Shown: positions 1 through 8,802, counted from the stretch's first letter. The stretch: DNA of 64,000 nucleotides from Christensenella tenuis (GCF_014287795.1 NZ_JACOON010000007.1:186001-250000), one strand, 5' to 3'. Notes: a model not told the origin generated them from the letters alone. Numbers and translations: made by a program.

Positions 1-1281
1 TACCGTCTTTTTGAGTGCCCGCGTCATTTCGACGATACCTTCTTCGTGCAGCAGGGTAATATCCGCATGCCGGCGGAATACATAACCCATTTCGCAAAGC
101 AGGTCCGCTTTGATTTTCTTTGCCGTTTCCGCCGGGAAAACTTCTTCAAGGCGATGCAGCTCTGAGTTCGCCGTGAGCCGCCCCTTATAGTAGCGGATAA
201 ACGTTTCGAGTGCGTCAATCCTGCTGCCGCGCTCCAGTTCAAACAAAATCATGCAGTAAAGATGCCAGTTGAAATCCACGTTCATCAGCTTCTGGATTGT
301 CGTGCCTACGGTGTCAATGAAGGGATCTCCCGTGTTAAATTCATGTTCCAGCTGGAGCGATTCGCGGAAGTTAATTTCTTCCCCGGTCATCGTGCCTGTG
401 ATGTAGAACATTTCCGTCATGACCCGCCCGTAATCCTCCATCTGCGCGGCATTGTTGACAATAAAGATATAATCCACAATGCTGTCACAGCTGTCTTTAA
501 ACTGCACGACAAAGCCAAGGTCATTTTTCATTTTACGCGCAATGGTATCATGGATCAACTTGGAAATAATATTCTGGATGTTCTCCTTACGGTAGTGGAG
601 TTTAGAGCTGTTATCGCGCTTATAACGTTTATACAGCACATGCAGCTGATGGTCTACAAGATTCAGGTTTTCCTTGATAGACACCATATTTTCAATCACC
701 TGCTGCTCCACCATAAAGTAGGAGGGATTTTTATAGATGATTTTATGCTCGATATCCCCCCAAAACATATTGACCATGGACTTGATCTGCACTTCAAAAT
801 TTACGCGTATTTCGTCTTCTTCGCCTTTATGGTCCTCATAACGCGCATCAATTTTATAAATATCAAAACCATTCTTTTGCTTGGCGGGCTGCTTTTCATT
901 CAGCTTGAAACGCATTTTGGGAAATTTTTCATTATAATAAAAAATCTGGTCGTCCGTCTTGTCAAACAATTTAAGGAACAACGAATACACGTACGCTTCG
1001 TCATCATTGAATTTACATTCAACCCGCAGGCCGATGATATCCTGGATGTTGGCGACAATCTCTTCTTTTGTAGTATGCAGCCTGTAATAGCTGTTGCGTA
1101 TCAATTTTTCGCGTACGCTTTCCGGCTCCTTTACGCGGTAGGAAACATTCAGCGTATATTCCGAATTCTTACACACGACGTCTTCCATCATATGCTTCAG
1201 GTCATGTGCAATGTTCTTATATTTATATTGAATGGTCTCGTAGTATTCGACCACTTCGTCTACATATTTAAAAATATCCAT
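1..1281 (-). CDS. RelA/SpoT-family nucleotidyltransferase protein, 3' end outside window
   Basis: Reading from ATG at 1281 down to base 1, at least 427 codons are open and the C-terminus lies beyond the left edge. The N-terminal 190 residues look like a (p)ppGpp synthetase domain: RVKEPESVREKL near 49-60, DIIGLRV at 81-87 and EVQIKSMVNMFWGDIEHK at 163-180, all matching conserved blocks of small alarmone synthetases. The remaining 240 residues resemble nothing I recognise, so this is longer than a typical small synthetase (about 210-260 residues). I see no HD hydrolase motif in the visible part. A stop codon abuts the start, and GGGG lies about 8 bases upstream. It probably makes or binds guanosine alarmones; activity is inferred. 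Confidence 0.75.
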   Translation of the reverse strand, partial: MDIFKYVDEVVEYYETIQYKYKNIAHDLKHMMEDVVCKNSEYTLNVSYRVKEPESVREKLIRNSYYRLHTTKEEIVANIQDIIGLRVECKFNDDEAYVYSLFLKLFDKTDDQIFYYNEKFPKMRFKLNEKQPAKQKNGFDIYKIDARYEDHKGEEDEIRVNFEVQIKSMVNMFWGDIEHKIIYKNPSYFMVEQQVIENMVSIKENLNLVDHQLHVLYKRYKRDNSSKLHYRKENIQNIISKLIHDTIARKMKNDLGFVVQFKDSCDSIVDYIFIVNNAAQMEDYGRVMTEMFYITGTMTGEEINFRESLQLEHEFNTGDPFIDTVGTTIQKLMNVDFNWHLYCMILFELERGSRIDALETFIRYYKGRLTANSELHRLEEVFPAETAKKIKADLLCEMGYVFRRHADITLLHEEGIVEMTRALKKTV

Positions 1282-1378
1282 TCATAATCCCCTTTTATTC
1301 AGGCAATCAACCGTAAAGCATATTATTCCGCCCGGTTTACTCGTGCCCGCTCATTTCTTCTTGCTTATGTGCCGCTCC

Positions 1379-2560
1379 CTATTTCACTTTCGTCAGGCAG
1401 TCCTTGAGGAGCGTCACCTGGCAGCGGCTGTTCATCAGATGCAGCAAAATGCGCTGAAAGGTTTCGTCTACTTTCCCCGAAACCACCACATTCCGTTCGA
1501 TATTATGCGCCAGCCTGCCATACGCGTCGTTTACCCCGCCGTCGCCTTCCGGTAAAAAACAATTATAGCGGGCGATCGGCGTATTGACCGTCTTTTTAAT
1601 ATCCGCATAAAACGTATCTTTCAGGTGCCCGTCCGTTACATAGACTACATTCTGCTCCGGATGCGCATTGATGTAGCCGACTGTCGAGTTTAAGACCCGT
1701 TCTTCCTCCACGGTTCCGATGTGGATATGCGTGACCGGTTCCCGGTGTGTATATTCATCTTTCAAAGAGGCCGCCAAGGCGCGTTTGTGCATGGAGCGGT
1801 CATACGCCGCTTCCAGTTTTTCACGCGCGTCGTCCGGAATGATGTTTCCTTTCAGATAGGCGCAGATATCCGCATAGCGGATGCCGAGTTCTTCCTCGTC
1901 CGTAGCGGAAATACCAAGCCCCGCTGCGGGTTGTTTTGAAAGCACCTCCGGCGGCGCGCCGTACGTTTTCGACATTTCATAAATATCGTCTTTGACCAGT
2001 TCCTGCAACGGATTGAAATCGCTGCCTCCATCGCCATATTTGGTATAAAAACCAGTGACCGCTTCCGTCGCGTGGTCCGTGCCCGCGACGAGCATTCCCT
2101 TTGCAAGCGCATACTGGTACATCATCCGCAGGCGTGGCTGAAGGTTGCCAAGCGTATAGGCATCCTGCGAAAATCCCTGCGCACCTTTGAGGTCGCTAAG
2201 CGCACCCGCATAACCGCCCGCAATAGAAACCGTATCGCATATGGTTTGCGGATTCAGGCGCATAATCTGCCGGGCGCTGTCTTCCGCGTCCTTGAAATCG
2301 CCCTGCACACCGTTCGGCAGGAGCACGATATACATTTGTTTTCCTTCCGCAGCGCATGCCTCGGCGCACAGGGCGGCGCACAGGAAGCTGTCCACTCCGC
2401 CGGAAACGCCGAGCACCACGCCTTTTGCGTTTGCCCTGTTCATATAGCGCCGGATAAAATCAACCGTCTGGGCTTTTTTACCCGCAATATATTCTTCCTG
2501 CCCCTGGCGGTCACGCCTGAAGTCAGGAGAAATGTCATTTAAAATCTGCCGCTGTTTCAT
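1379..2560 (-). CDS. nadE: NAD+ synthetase with C-terminal extension
   Basis: Catalyses ATP-dependent amidation of nicotinate adenine dinucleotide to NAD+ in the cytoplasm. The N-type ATP pyrophosphatase loop SGGVDS is at residues 53-58, GTDHATE at 160-166 and KYGDGG at 174-179, as in ammonia-dependent NadE. No N-terminal nitrilase (glutaminase) domain is present. The usual enzyme ends near residue 270; here about 120 further residues follow (THIHIGTVEEERVLNSTVGY onward) that I do not recognise. The start codon directly follows the TAA of the WYL regulator gene, with GGAGG inside that gene's end, so translation is probably coupled. Confidence 0.9.
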   Translation of the reverse strand: MKQRQILNDISPDFRRDRQGQEEYIAGKKAQTVDFIRRYMNRANAKGVVLGVSGGVDSFLCAALCAEACAAEGKQMYIVLLPNGVQGDFKDAEDSARQIMRLNPQTICDTVSIAGGYAGALSDLKGAQGFSQDAYTLGNLQPRLRMMYQYALAKGMLVAGTDHATEAVTGFYTKYGDGGSDFNPLQELVKDDIYEMSKTYGAPPEVLSKQPAAGLGISATDEEELGIRYADICAYLKGNIIPDDAREKLEAAYDRSMHKRALAASLKDEYTHREPVTHIHIGTVEEERVLNSTVGYINAHPEQNVVYVTDGHLKDTFYADIKKTVNTPIARYNCFLPEGDGGVNDAYGRLAHNIERNVVVSGKVDETFQRILLHLMNSRCQVTLLKDCLTKVK

Positions 2561-3556
2561 TTACCGTTCCTCCGTATATAAAGCGCCCATGCGTTTTACT
2601 TCCTCTTTCAGTTCCCGCTTCAATCCCTCCGGCGCGAGCACCTCCGCCTGTGCGCCAAAAGAAAGCAGCCAACTTTTGATATCCGGTGTAATGGCCGCCT
2701 CTTTTTCAAACAACACTGCCCCGTCTTCGTCCGTAAGGCGGTCTGCCTTGCGTGCATGGTATTCCTTTACCAGCCGGGCCGCATCCCCGGTGAACCTGAC
2801 CCGGATTTCCGTGAGTTCCTCGCCCGCCAGTTTATCAAACCGCGTCTTTCGGTAGTCTTCATAAAAGCGCTGGGGCACGGTGAACGTCTCCCTGAGGAGT
2901 TCTGCATCCTCGATCCGCGAGACGCGCAGGTCGCGTACCGCTTCACGCAAATGACAAAAACCGATGGTATGCCAACATCCCTCGCGTACCTCAAGCACAT
3001 ATGGATCGAATATCCGCTCCGCAGTTTCGCCCGTGGAAAAAGAATGGTAGCGGAGCCGGAGGCTGCGGGACGTTTCAAGCGCCTCCTGCACAAGTGCAAG
3101 GATCTCCTCGTCCGTTTCACTGTCCGCCGCGGCCTCGGGAACAATCTTTATCATCTTCTCCACGTTTTCCATCGCGCTGCGCGAAAGCTCGGGCAGTTTC
3201 CCCAAAATCCGGCGAACGATTTTAAGGGCGTCTTTTGCCATACCGAGGGATTCATATGTTTTCAACACCTGTTCCGTAAAATACAGCGATACAACCTCCG
3301 CCATGGAAAAATCCATATCAGAAAGGGCATATTTATCAGCCTTGTATACAAGTTTTCCATCCTGTTCTTCTTCATATACAAAAAAATTCTGCGAAATATA
3401 ATCCATATCGCGCGCAACCATCCGCCGGGTGGCGTCAATATCCGCCATGCGCTTCAGGCTGTCGATAATTTCGTTGATGGTATACCCGCCTTTTCGTTGG
3501 GAGAGCAGGGACAAAATGAAAAGCTGGCGTTCTGTGGAGGTGGATTTATTGCTCAT
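2561..3556 (-). CDS. WYL-domain transcriptional regulator
   Basis: A predicted DNA-binding regulator of about 331 residues. The N-terminal part (TERQLFILSLLSQRKGGYTI onward) is a DeoR/HTH_11-like winged helix, followed by a WYL domain in the middle (LRLRYHSFSTGE, FDPYVLEVREGCWHTIGFC, LRVSRIEDAELL) and a WCX-type C-terminus. WYL domains are known as ligand sensors in many bacterial regulators. I chose ATG 3556 because GGAGG precedes it; an upstream in-frame start at 3592 lies within araD. It overlaps the end of araD by 11 bases and abuts nadE, so the three genes are probably one transcript. Its target and ligand cannot be read from the sequence. Confidence 0.85.
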   Translation of the reverse strand: MSNKSTSTERQLFILSLLSQRKGGYTINEIIDSLKRMADIDATRRMVARDMDYISQNFFVYEEEQDGKLVYKADKYALSDMDFSMAEVVSLYFTEQVLKTYESLGMAKDALKIVRRILGKLPELSRSAMENVEKMIKIVPEAAADSETDEEILALVQEALETSRSLRLRYHSFSTGETAERIFDPYVLEVREGCWHTIGFCHLREAVRDLRVSRIEDAELLRETFTVPQRFYEDYRKTRFDKLAGEELTEIRVRFTGDAARLVKEYHARKADRLTDEDGAVLFEKEAAITPDIKSWLLSFGAQAEVLAPEGLKRELKEEVKRMGALYTEER

Positions 3557-4223
3557 TCTTTCCTCCCTGTTTCCTTTGTACGTGCTTTTCAATCAGGTAT
3601 TTGTTCATATCCGCATCTGTATTGAGGCGCAGCGTATAGAACGCCATTTCCGCCACATATTCGAGGGCGACCGCATTATCGACCGCATCCGCAATATCCC
3701 TGCCCCACACGAATGGCCCGTGGTTTTTAACGAGGATCGCCGGGGTTGTCATCGGGTCTTTTAATGTAAAAGCGTCCGCAATAATGCGGCCCGTATTTTT
3801 CTCATAATCCTTCGCAATTTCTTCCGGGCGCATGGTTCGCGTTACCGGGATATCATATTTGAAATAATCCGCATGCGTAGTGCCGAGATTCGGAATGCTT
3901 TCTCCTGCCTGTGCAAACACCGTCGCCCATTTGGAATGGGTGTGGGCAACGCTTCCAACCTGGGGAAACGCTTTATAGATTTCGAGGTGTGTGAACAGAT
4001 CCGAAGAAGGCGTATGCGACCCTTCGAGTATCTTTCCTTCCATATCGCACACGATGAGGTCATCCGGCTTGATTTGAGTAAAGGCGATGCGGCGCGGCTT
4101 GATGACAATATAGCCCGTGCGCTCATCCCGCGCGGAAATGTTTCCCCAGCGCAGGGTGACAAGGCCGTTTTTCGCAAGTTCCTGGTTCGCCTTATATACT
4201 TCTATTTTAAGTCCTTCCAACAT
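3546..4223 (-). CDS. araD: L-ribulose-5-phosphate 4-epimerase (class II aldolase family)
   Basis: Interconverts L-ribulose 5-phosphate and D-xylulose 5-phosphate, feeding arabinose carbon into the pentose phosphate pathway. At 225 residues it has the usual family length. Visible motifs are GNISARD (27-33), the SSDLFTHL segment (73-80), the zinc pair HTH (94-96), HADYF and KNHGPFVWG with the third zinc histidine at 168. No araA or araB is adjacent, so a related sugar phosphate or fuculose-type substrate is possible, though the HTHSKWA and HADYF context favours AraD. It is the first gene of the araD-WYL-nadE run. Confidence 0.88.
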   Translation of the reverse strand: MLEGLKIEVYKANQELAKNGLVTLRWGNISARDERTGYIVIKPRRIAFTQIKPDDLIVCDMEGKILEGSHTPSSDLFTHLEIYKAFPQVGSVAHTHSKWATVFAQAGESIPNLGTTHADYFKYDIPVTRTMRPEEIAKDYEKNTGRIIADAFTLKDPMTTPAILVKNHGPFVWGRDIADAVDNAVALEYVAEMAFYTLRLNTDADMNKYLIEKHVQRKQGGKNEQ

Positions 4224-4296
4224 TTCGGTTTCTTATCCTCTTTCATTCATATGGCGCCCTCACAGCCACCGGTGGGCCATTCTCCGTTCCATTCTT

Positions 4297-4325
4297 ATTT
4301 TACATCCTGCCGCGTGAATCCACAA
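4297..4325 (-). promoter_or_regulatory. Predicted sigma-A promoter for araD operon
   Basis: On the minus strand, TTGTGG (4320-4325) and TAAAAT (4297-4302) are 17 bases apart, about 75 bases upstream of the araD start. A 10-base palindrome CCACCGGTGG lies between promoter and gene near 4267-4276 and could be an operator; that is a guess. Confidence 0.5.
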
Positions 4326-4333
4326 GTCCGGCG

Positions 4334-4362
4334 TTGATTTTCGCAGTGAAATCATATACTAT
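4334..4362 (+). promoter_or_regulatory. Predicted sigma-A promoter for the MFS transporter
   Basis: TTGATT (4334-4339) and TACTAT (4357-4362) are spaced by 17 bases. GGAGGG and the ATG at 4403 follow about 30 bases downstream. It runs divergently from, and overlaps, the araD promoter region. Confidence 0.5.
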
Positions 4363-4402
4363 TAGGTTAATACATTAAAATCCGGTTTGGAGGGTATTTC
4401 TC

Positions 4403-5611
4403 ATGGGAAAAAAAGAGAACAAGGCGCTGCCGCTTGTCGCGGGGGCGGTGATCCAACTGTGCATCGGAATCATTTACATCTGGAGCATTTTCCAGCCCGC
4501 CGTTATGGAATATTATTCCTGGAGCGCGGCGGACGCGTCCGTCACATTTTCCATTATGCTCGCCACCTTTGTACTCGGCATCGTAGCCGGCGGCAGGATC
4601 AACGACAAAAAAGGACCCCGTCCTGTGGTTTTCCTTGGCGGCATCCTGTTTTGTGCAGGTATTTTCCTTTCCTCCTTCGTACCGCGGGAGATGCCGCAAC
4701 TCATCTGGCTGTTTTACGGCGGTCTTGCAGGGTTTGGCGTGGGCGCGGCCTATACTTCAACTATTTCTTGCGCGCAAAAATGGTTCATGGATAAGAAAGG
4801 TTTTGCAACCGGGGTGATCGTGTGCACCTTCGGGGCCTCAACGGTTGTTTTTACGCCTGTGGTCAACACCTTACTGAAAACAGCAGGCGTTTCCCAGACA
4901 TTTTTTACGCTTTCCATCATTTTCCTTGCCGTTATCCTCGTTTTCGGCTGGTTCGTAAAAAATCCTTCCAGGGAATATATGGATAAATTTGAAATAGCGC
5001 TTCCCGATCTTTCCCGGCAAAAACAATATACGCCCGGCGAAGTTCTGAAAACAAAATATTATTACTTTATTTTCCTCAGTATGCTGCTTTTGACCCCTGC
5101 ATATTTTATCATCAATCCGCTGCTGAAATCACTGGGGGAACTCCGCAGCCTTACCGAAGCCGCAGCCCTTGCGGGCGTGATGGCTACGGGTATGGCATCC
5201 GCCGCTGGAAGGCTTCTGGCGCCGTGGCTATCCGACCGCATCGGACGCAGGAACGTGCTGTTTTTGCTTTATGGAATCACGCTTGTAAGCATCCTGCTGC
5301 TGACGTTTGCGCAGAGTTACTTCTTCATTGTCCTCATCGCGCTCGTTTCTTTTGCCTTTGGCGGGAGCGCGGGCGTATATCCGGCTGTTACGGCGGATTA
5401 TTTCGGCATTAAGAACAATGGGGTGAATTACGGACTTGTAATGATTGCGTTCGCGGTCTCCGGCCTGCTTTTCCCCGCCATCGCAAAAGTGGTAACGCCG
5501 GATGGTATTCCGTCGGCATGGACATTCCTTGTGCCTGCCATTGCCTCGGTTGCAGGCATCCTGATAACGCTGGCGCTCAAAAAGGACCGGGCAAAAAAAG
5601 CAACGACTTGA
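4403..5611 (+). CDS. MFS transporter, oxalate/formate antiporter (OFA)-like
   Basis: A 402-residue integral membrane protein with 12 predicted membrane spans. The opening (LVAGAVIQLCIGIIYIWSIF), the loop-2 signature GGRINDKKGPR and the mid-protein AGRLLAPWLSDRIGRRN are typical of the OFA branch of the major facilitator superfamily, which carries small organic acids. Substrate cannot be assigned: oxalate, formate, lactate or pyruvate are all known in the family. ATG 4403 is preceded by GGAGGG at 4389. The gene is monocistronic, bounded by its own promoter and a hairpin at 5639. Confidence 0.8.
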   Translation: MGKKENKALPLVAGAVIQLCIGIIYIWSIFQPAVMEYYSWSAADASVTFSIMLATFVLGIVAGGRINDKKGPRPVVFLGGILFCAGIFLSSFVPREMPQLIWLFYGGLAGFGVGAAYTSTISCAQKWFMDKKGFATGVIVCTFGASTVVFTPVVNTLLKTAGVSQTFFTLSIIFLAVILVFGWFVKNPSREYMDKFEIALPDLSRQKQYTPGEVLKTKYYYFIFLSMLLLTPAYFIINPLLKSLGELRSLTEAAALAGVMATGMASAAGRLLAPWLSDRIGRRNVLFLLYGITLVSILLLTFAQSYFFIVLIALVSFAFGGSAGVYPAVTADYFGIKNNGVNYGLVMIAFAVSGLLFPAIAKVVTPDGIPSAWTFLVPAIASVAGILITLALKKDRAKKATT

Positions 5612-5638
5612 TTTTGCAGCAGCTAATGAAACGAAACT

Positions 5639-5666
5639 AAAAAGCAGGGAAAATTCCCTGCTTTTT
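5639..5666. terminator. Bidirectional intrinsic terminator
   Basis: AAAAAGCAGGGAA pairs with TTCCCTGCTTTTT around a short A-rich loop. The A and T tails allow termination of both the plus-strand transporter and the convergent minus-strand thioesterase gene. Confidence 0.85.
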
Positions 5667-5678
5667 GGTTCCGGCAAA

Positions 5679-6089
5679 TTACCGTTCCAGCCCGATGCTT
5701 CCTTCTTTGATAAACCCGGAAACGGTCATAAAGGCCACGGGCGTGCCAAGATCGTCCGTGATTTCGACTTCGTAAAGGCATGTTTTCCGTGTGAAGGCAG
5801 TTTCCTTTGCCCGCGCGACCAGCGTCTTGCCCTTTGGGGGACGTACATATGTGATGTTGTTGTTCAGGGACACCACATTTCCATGCTTGCAGTTGGCCGC
5901 AACCGCAAACGCGAAATCCGCAATGGTGAAAATCATTCCGCCTTGCACCACATTCCCGGCATTGAGATGCTGGTCTGCGATTTCCGCGGTACATTCGCAT
6001 ATGCCCTTATCTGCGCTTTTAATTTCAATCCCAAGCGCTTGTACAAACCTGTCCTGCCTGAAAAACTCTTTTACCCGTTCAATATCCAT
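5679..6089 (-). CDS. PaaI/YbgC-type hotdog-fold thioesterase
   Basis: A single hotdog domain of 136 residues. HLNAGNVVQGGMIFTIADFA is the characteristic helix-containing segment of PaaI-like acyl-CoA thioesterases, in which an Asn and Asp/Glu near this helix form the active site. The likely job is hydrolysis of an acyl- or aryl-CoA in the cytoplasm; substrate unknown. ATG 6089 is chosen because GAGGTGG lies 6 bases upstream, whereas the GTG at 6098 would overlap that ribosome site. A TATAAT-type -10 is visible at 6125-6130 on this strand. Confidence 0.82.
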   Translation of the reverse strand: MDIERVKEFFRQDRFVQALGIEIKSADKGICECTAEIADQHLNAGNVVQGGMIFTIADFAFAVAANCKHGNVVSLNNNITYVRPPKGKTLVARAKETAFTRKTCLYEVEITDDLGTPVAFMTVSGFIKEGSIGLER

Positions 6090-6164
6090 AGCTGCCACCT
6101 CGTTTTGATTATTCGCACAGAAAAATTATACAACAAAATATCGAAAAATTCTTCAATTTATTCA

Positions 6165-6194
6165 TTGACAATACAGCGCTTCCCGGTCTATGAT
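6165..6194 (+). promoter_or_regulatory. Strong sigma-A promoter upstream of structured RNA and deoC
   Basis: A perfect TTGACA (6165-6170) and TATGAT (6189-6194) are 18 bases apart. Transcription would start near 6201, leaving about 278 bases before the deoC start codon. Confidence 0.7.
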
Positions 6195-6200
6195 AATACT

Positions 6201-6440
6201 GCTTTCAGTAAATTAATTGTTGCGCCGCGCGCAACAGAAAGTATGGCAGCTTTTCATTGCGTGTGGTGTTTTCCCTCCCGGAAAACCTTGCGCGGGCTGT
6301 GTTTTGGTTCGGTATACCGCCGCCGCAGTCCCAAATATATGCTGCACAAGGCGGGCCAGTCAAAGGATGGTTTCCCCCGGAAACCGCAGTTTTCCGCAGA
6401 CGGCTGGCGCAGGACGCTCTGGCAAGCTGCAACGATTGCT
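6201..6440 (+). ncRNA. Candidate structured noncoding RNA (6S-like) or long deoC leader
   Basis: No convincing gene occupies this stretch, but it can fold as one unit. AATTGTTGC (6215-6223) pairs with GCAACGATT (6429-6437) as a closing stem. CCTTGCGC (6286-6293) pairs with GCGCAGG (6407-6413) and GCTGT (6296-6300) with ACGGC (6400-6404), leaving a large asymmetric internal loop that holds a local TTTTCC/GGAAAA hairpin. CCGCCGCAG (6320-6328) pairs with CTGC and GGCGG (6342-6354), and GGTTTCC/GGAAACC forms a hairpin at 6369-6385. A long rod with a central bubble is the general plan of 6S RNA, but identity is not proven. No T-run terminator is seen, so it could also be the deoC 5' UTR. Confidence 0.4.
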
Positions 6441-6478
6441 AACCAATAAAATTGTTTGAATTATCGGAGGATCATGTT

Positions 6479-7180
6479 ATGGTTTCTTTGGAAACGCTGC
6501 CGGATATGATTGATATTACGGCTGTAGCGGCGGATACGCGCCTTTCGGATGTCGACCGCATTTGTGATATTGCAAAAGCCTATCACTGTGCTTCTACAAT
6601 TACGCTCCCGTGTTACCTTGCACGCACTATGAAAAACACGATTGGTTATGAGCTTCTCCACGGCTCGGTAACGGGATTTCCTTACGGCGGAGAGCTTACA
6701 TCCACCAAGGTTTACGAAGCAAAACAGCTTGAGCTTCTGGGCGCTCAGGAAATTGATATGGTCATGAATATCGGCGCGTTCCTTTCCGGTAATCTTAAGT
6801 ATACAAAGCAAGATATTACGGCGGTATGCGAAGCCGTAAAAGTTCCCGTAAAGGTGATTATCGAAACGGCGCTGCTGGACGAAGCGCAAATTGCCAAGGC
6901 TTCCGAACTCGTAGCAAGCGCGGGCGCTCCCTGGGTAAAGAGCAGTACGGGATTTCACGGGAAGCCGACTACCGTTGAAATTGTGCGCATCATGAAAGAA
7001 GCCGCGGGCGAAAACGTAAAAGTAAAGGCGGCGGGCGGGATTCGAGACCTCGACACAATGCTGGAAATGGCTGACGCGGGCGCGGAGCGGTTTGGCCTTG
7101 GCGGACGCAGCTGTGAAAATATTTTCCTTGAGCTTGACAGACGGCTCGGGCGGGAAAACCTGATGGAATATATCAAATAA
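6479..7180 (+). CDS. deoC: Deoxyribose-phosphate aldolase
   Basis: Cleaves 2-deoxy-D-ribose 5-phosphate to glyceraldehyde 3-phosphate and acetaldehyde in deoxynucleoside catabolism. The 233-residue TIM barrel shows the Schiff-base lysine in WVKSSTGF (Lys154) and the second conserved lysine in VKAAGGIRD (Lys183). ATG 6479 is chosen because GGAGG is at 6466-6470; the frame also stays open from a TTG at 6452, which would swallow the ribosome site. No other deo gene is adjacent, but the 5'-nucleotidase and pentose genes elsewhere in the window fit a scavenging role. Confidence 0.93.
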   Translation: MVSLETLPDMIDITAVAADTRLSDVDRICDIAKAYHCASTITLPCYLARTMKNTIGYELLHGSVTGFPYGGELTSTKVYEAKQLELLGAQEIDMVMNIGAFLSGNLKYTKQDITAVCEAVKVPVKVIIETALLDEAQIAKASELVASAGAPWVKSSTGFHGKPTTVEIVRIMKEAAGENVKVKAAGGIRDLDTMLEMADAGAERFGLGGRSCENIFLELDRRLGRENLMEYIK

Positions 7181-7186
7181 AACATA

Positions 7187-7230
7187 CCAAATAAAAAGAC
7201 GCACATTTTAAGGTGCGTCTTTTTATTTGG
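7187..7230. terminator. Bidirectional intrinsic terminator
   Basis: An 18-base perfect stem (7187-7204 with 7213-7230) has GACGCAC/GTGCGTC at its top and A/T tracts on both sides. It ends both deoC and the convergent sugar ABC operon. Confidence 0.9.
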
Positions 7231-7232
7231 CC

Positions 7233-8747
7233 TTAGCTTTCACATCCTGTTGCGTAATACATAATTTTTTCTTCGGACAATTCGTTATGCATGAGTTCTC
7301 CCATAATCTTTCCCTCGTGCATCACAATGACCCTGTCACATAGAGTCAGCGTTTCCTGCATTTCAGATGACACGAGAACCACACTGATGCCCTGTTTTAC
7401 CAAATCGTTAATAATGGCATAAATCTCCTCTTTTGCCCCAATGTCGATGCCCTGAGTCGGTTCGTCGAGAAACAGTACCTTGGGATGATTCATCAGCCAC
7501 CTTGCTATGATGACTTTTTGCTGGTTTCCGCCTGACAGGTTTTTGATTAATTGATCAATCGTCGGCGTTTTTACCCTAAGTTTTTCGGCGTATTCACAGG
7601 TGATGCCGTCTTCGCCTTTTAAGTTCAACAGCCCTGATTTCCCGCGCATTTTTTTCAGATAAACTGACGTCATATTATCTTTTACACTCAGGTTCAGGAA
7701 CAATCCCTGCGCTTTCCTGCCTTGGGGGACAAGTCCCATTCCGCATTCGATGGCTTCTCTGGCGCTCGCCATTTTTTTCTCCTGTCCCATGACCCGGATT
7801 GTCCCGCTATCCCTCTTATCCACACCGAAAACAGCCTGCAACATTTCGCTGCGGCCTGCGCCTACAAGACCAGTAATGCCGAGTGTTTCCCCTTCATACA
7901 GCTTCCAGCTGGCATGTTGTACTTTCCGGCCGACACATAAGTCCTCCACTTCCAGTACCACTTTGCGGTTCGTATAACTTTCCACAAAGGAATCCCTTAT
8001 GGTTTCCATATTATATTCCCGGCCGACCATCAGGGAGATCATCCGCTGCATCGTCATATTCGCAGCCGCAGTGGTCTCAATGTGTTCTCCGTCGCGCATT
8101 ACAGTGATCGTATCGGATAGCCGCATCACCTCATCCAATTTGTGCGAGATGTAAATAATAGTGATTCCTTTGCTTTTCAGGTCGCTGATGATACGGAACA
8201 GCGTTTCAACCTCAGATTGTGTGAGCGCGCTGGTAGGCTCATCCATGATAATCAGCTTTGCATTGAGTGCCAATGCCTTGGCAATTTCCACAAGTTGCTG
8301 CTGGGCGGTACTGATTTCCCGGATTAATGTTCGGGGATCAAGATAATCAAGGTCTACATATTTCATTGCACTGGTCGTATCCTGATATAATTTTTTCAAG
8401 TCTACCAGGCCGAGTTTGTTTTTTGGCAGCCTATTTTCGTATATATTTTCTGCAATACTCAACGCATTTGACAGGGAAAGTTCTTGGTGAATCATCGCAA
8501 TCCCCATATCCTGCGCATGTCTTGGACTTTTCAACTTAATTTGTTTGCCACCGAAAAAAAGTTCCCCTTCCTCGGGCGTGTAAATTCCGGCAAGCACATT
8601 CATAAGGGTAGATTTTCCCGCGCCGTTCTCCCCCACGATTGCATGGAAATCCCCTCTTTTGATATCGAAACTAATATGGTTTAAGGCTCTTACCCCGGGA
8701 AAAATCTTTGATATGTTTTTGATCGAGTAGATCACTTCTGTATCCAT
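7233..8747 (-). CDS. Sugar ABC transporter ATP-binding protein, RbsA/MglA/XylG type
   Basis: A tandem ATPase of about 505 residues that powers a CUT2-type sugar importer on the inner membrane face. The first half has a canonical Walker A GENGAGKST, signature-like region ISTAQQQLVEIAKAL and Walker B IIMDEPTSAL. The second half has the degenerate Walker A GLVGAGRSE, a true LSGGNQQ signature and LFLDEPTQGID, the usual asymmetry of RbsA-like proteins. ATG 8747 is chosen 9 bases after GGAG; ATG 8753 in the same frame is possible. It is the last gene of the operon that starts at 13592. Confidence 0.92.
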   Translation of the reverse strand: MDTEVIYSIKNISKIFPGVRALNHISFDIKRGDFHAIVGENGAGKSTLMNVLAGIYTPEEGELFFGGKQIKLKSPRHAQDMGIAMIHQELSLSNALSIAENIYENRLPKNKLGLVDLKKLYQDTTSAMKYVDLDYLDPRTLIREISTAQQQLVEIAKALALNAKLIIMDEPTSALTQSEVETLFRIISDLKSKGITIIYISHKLDEVMRLSDTITVMRDGEHIETTAAANMTMQRMISLMVGREYNMETIRDSFVESYTNRKVVLEVEDLCVGRKVQHASWKLYEGETLGITGLVGAGRSEMLQAVFGVDKRDSGTIRVMGQEKKMASAREAIECGMGLVPQGRKAQGLFLNLSVKDNMTSVYLKKMRGKSGLLNLKGEDGITCEYAEKLRVKTPTIDQLIKNLSGGNQQKVIIARWLMNHPKVLFLDEPTQGIDIGAKEEIYAIINDLVKQGISVVLVSSEMQETLTLCDRVIVMHEGKIMGELMHNELSEEKIMYYATGCES

Positions 8748-8802
8748 ATGCATATTCTCCAAGTATTCGGTTTGTCCGGGCATTCCTGCCGGACGTTTTT
8801 TA

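Noticed and set aside
262..1287. Long plus-strand open frame of 341 codons
   Set aside because: It is antisense to the RelA/SpoT-family gene, whose motifs are clear; the plus frame has no recognisable domain.
6217..6459. Possible 80-residue protein before deoC
   Set aside because: It needs a TTG start without ribosome site, its composition is odd, and the DNA pairs extensively as RNA; several frames are open by chance.
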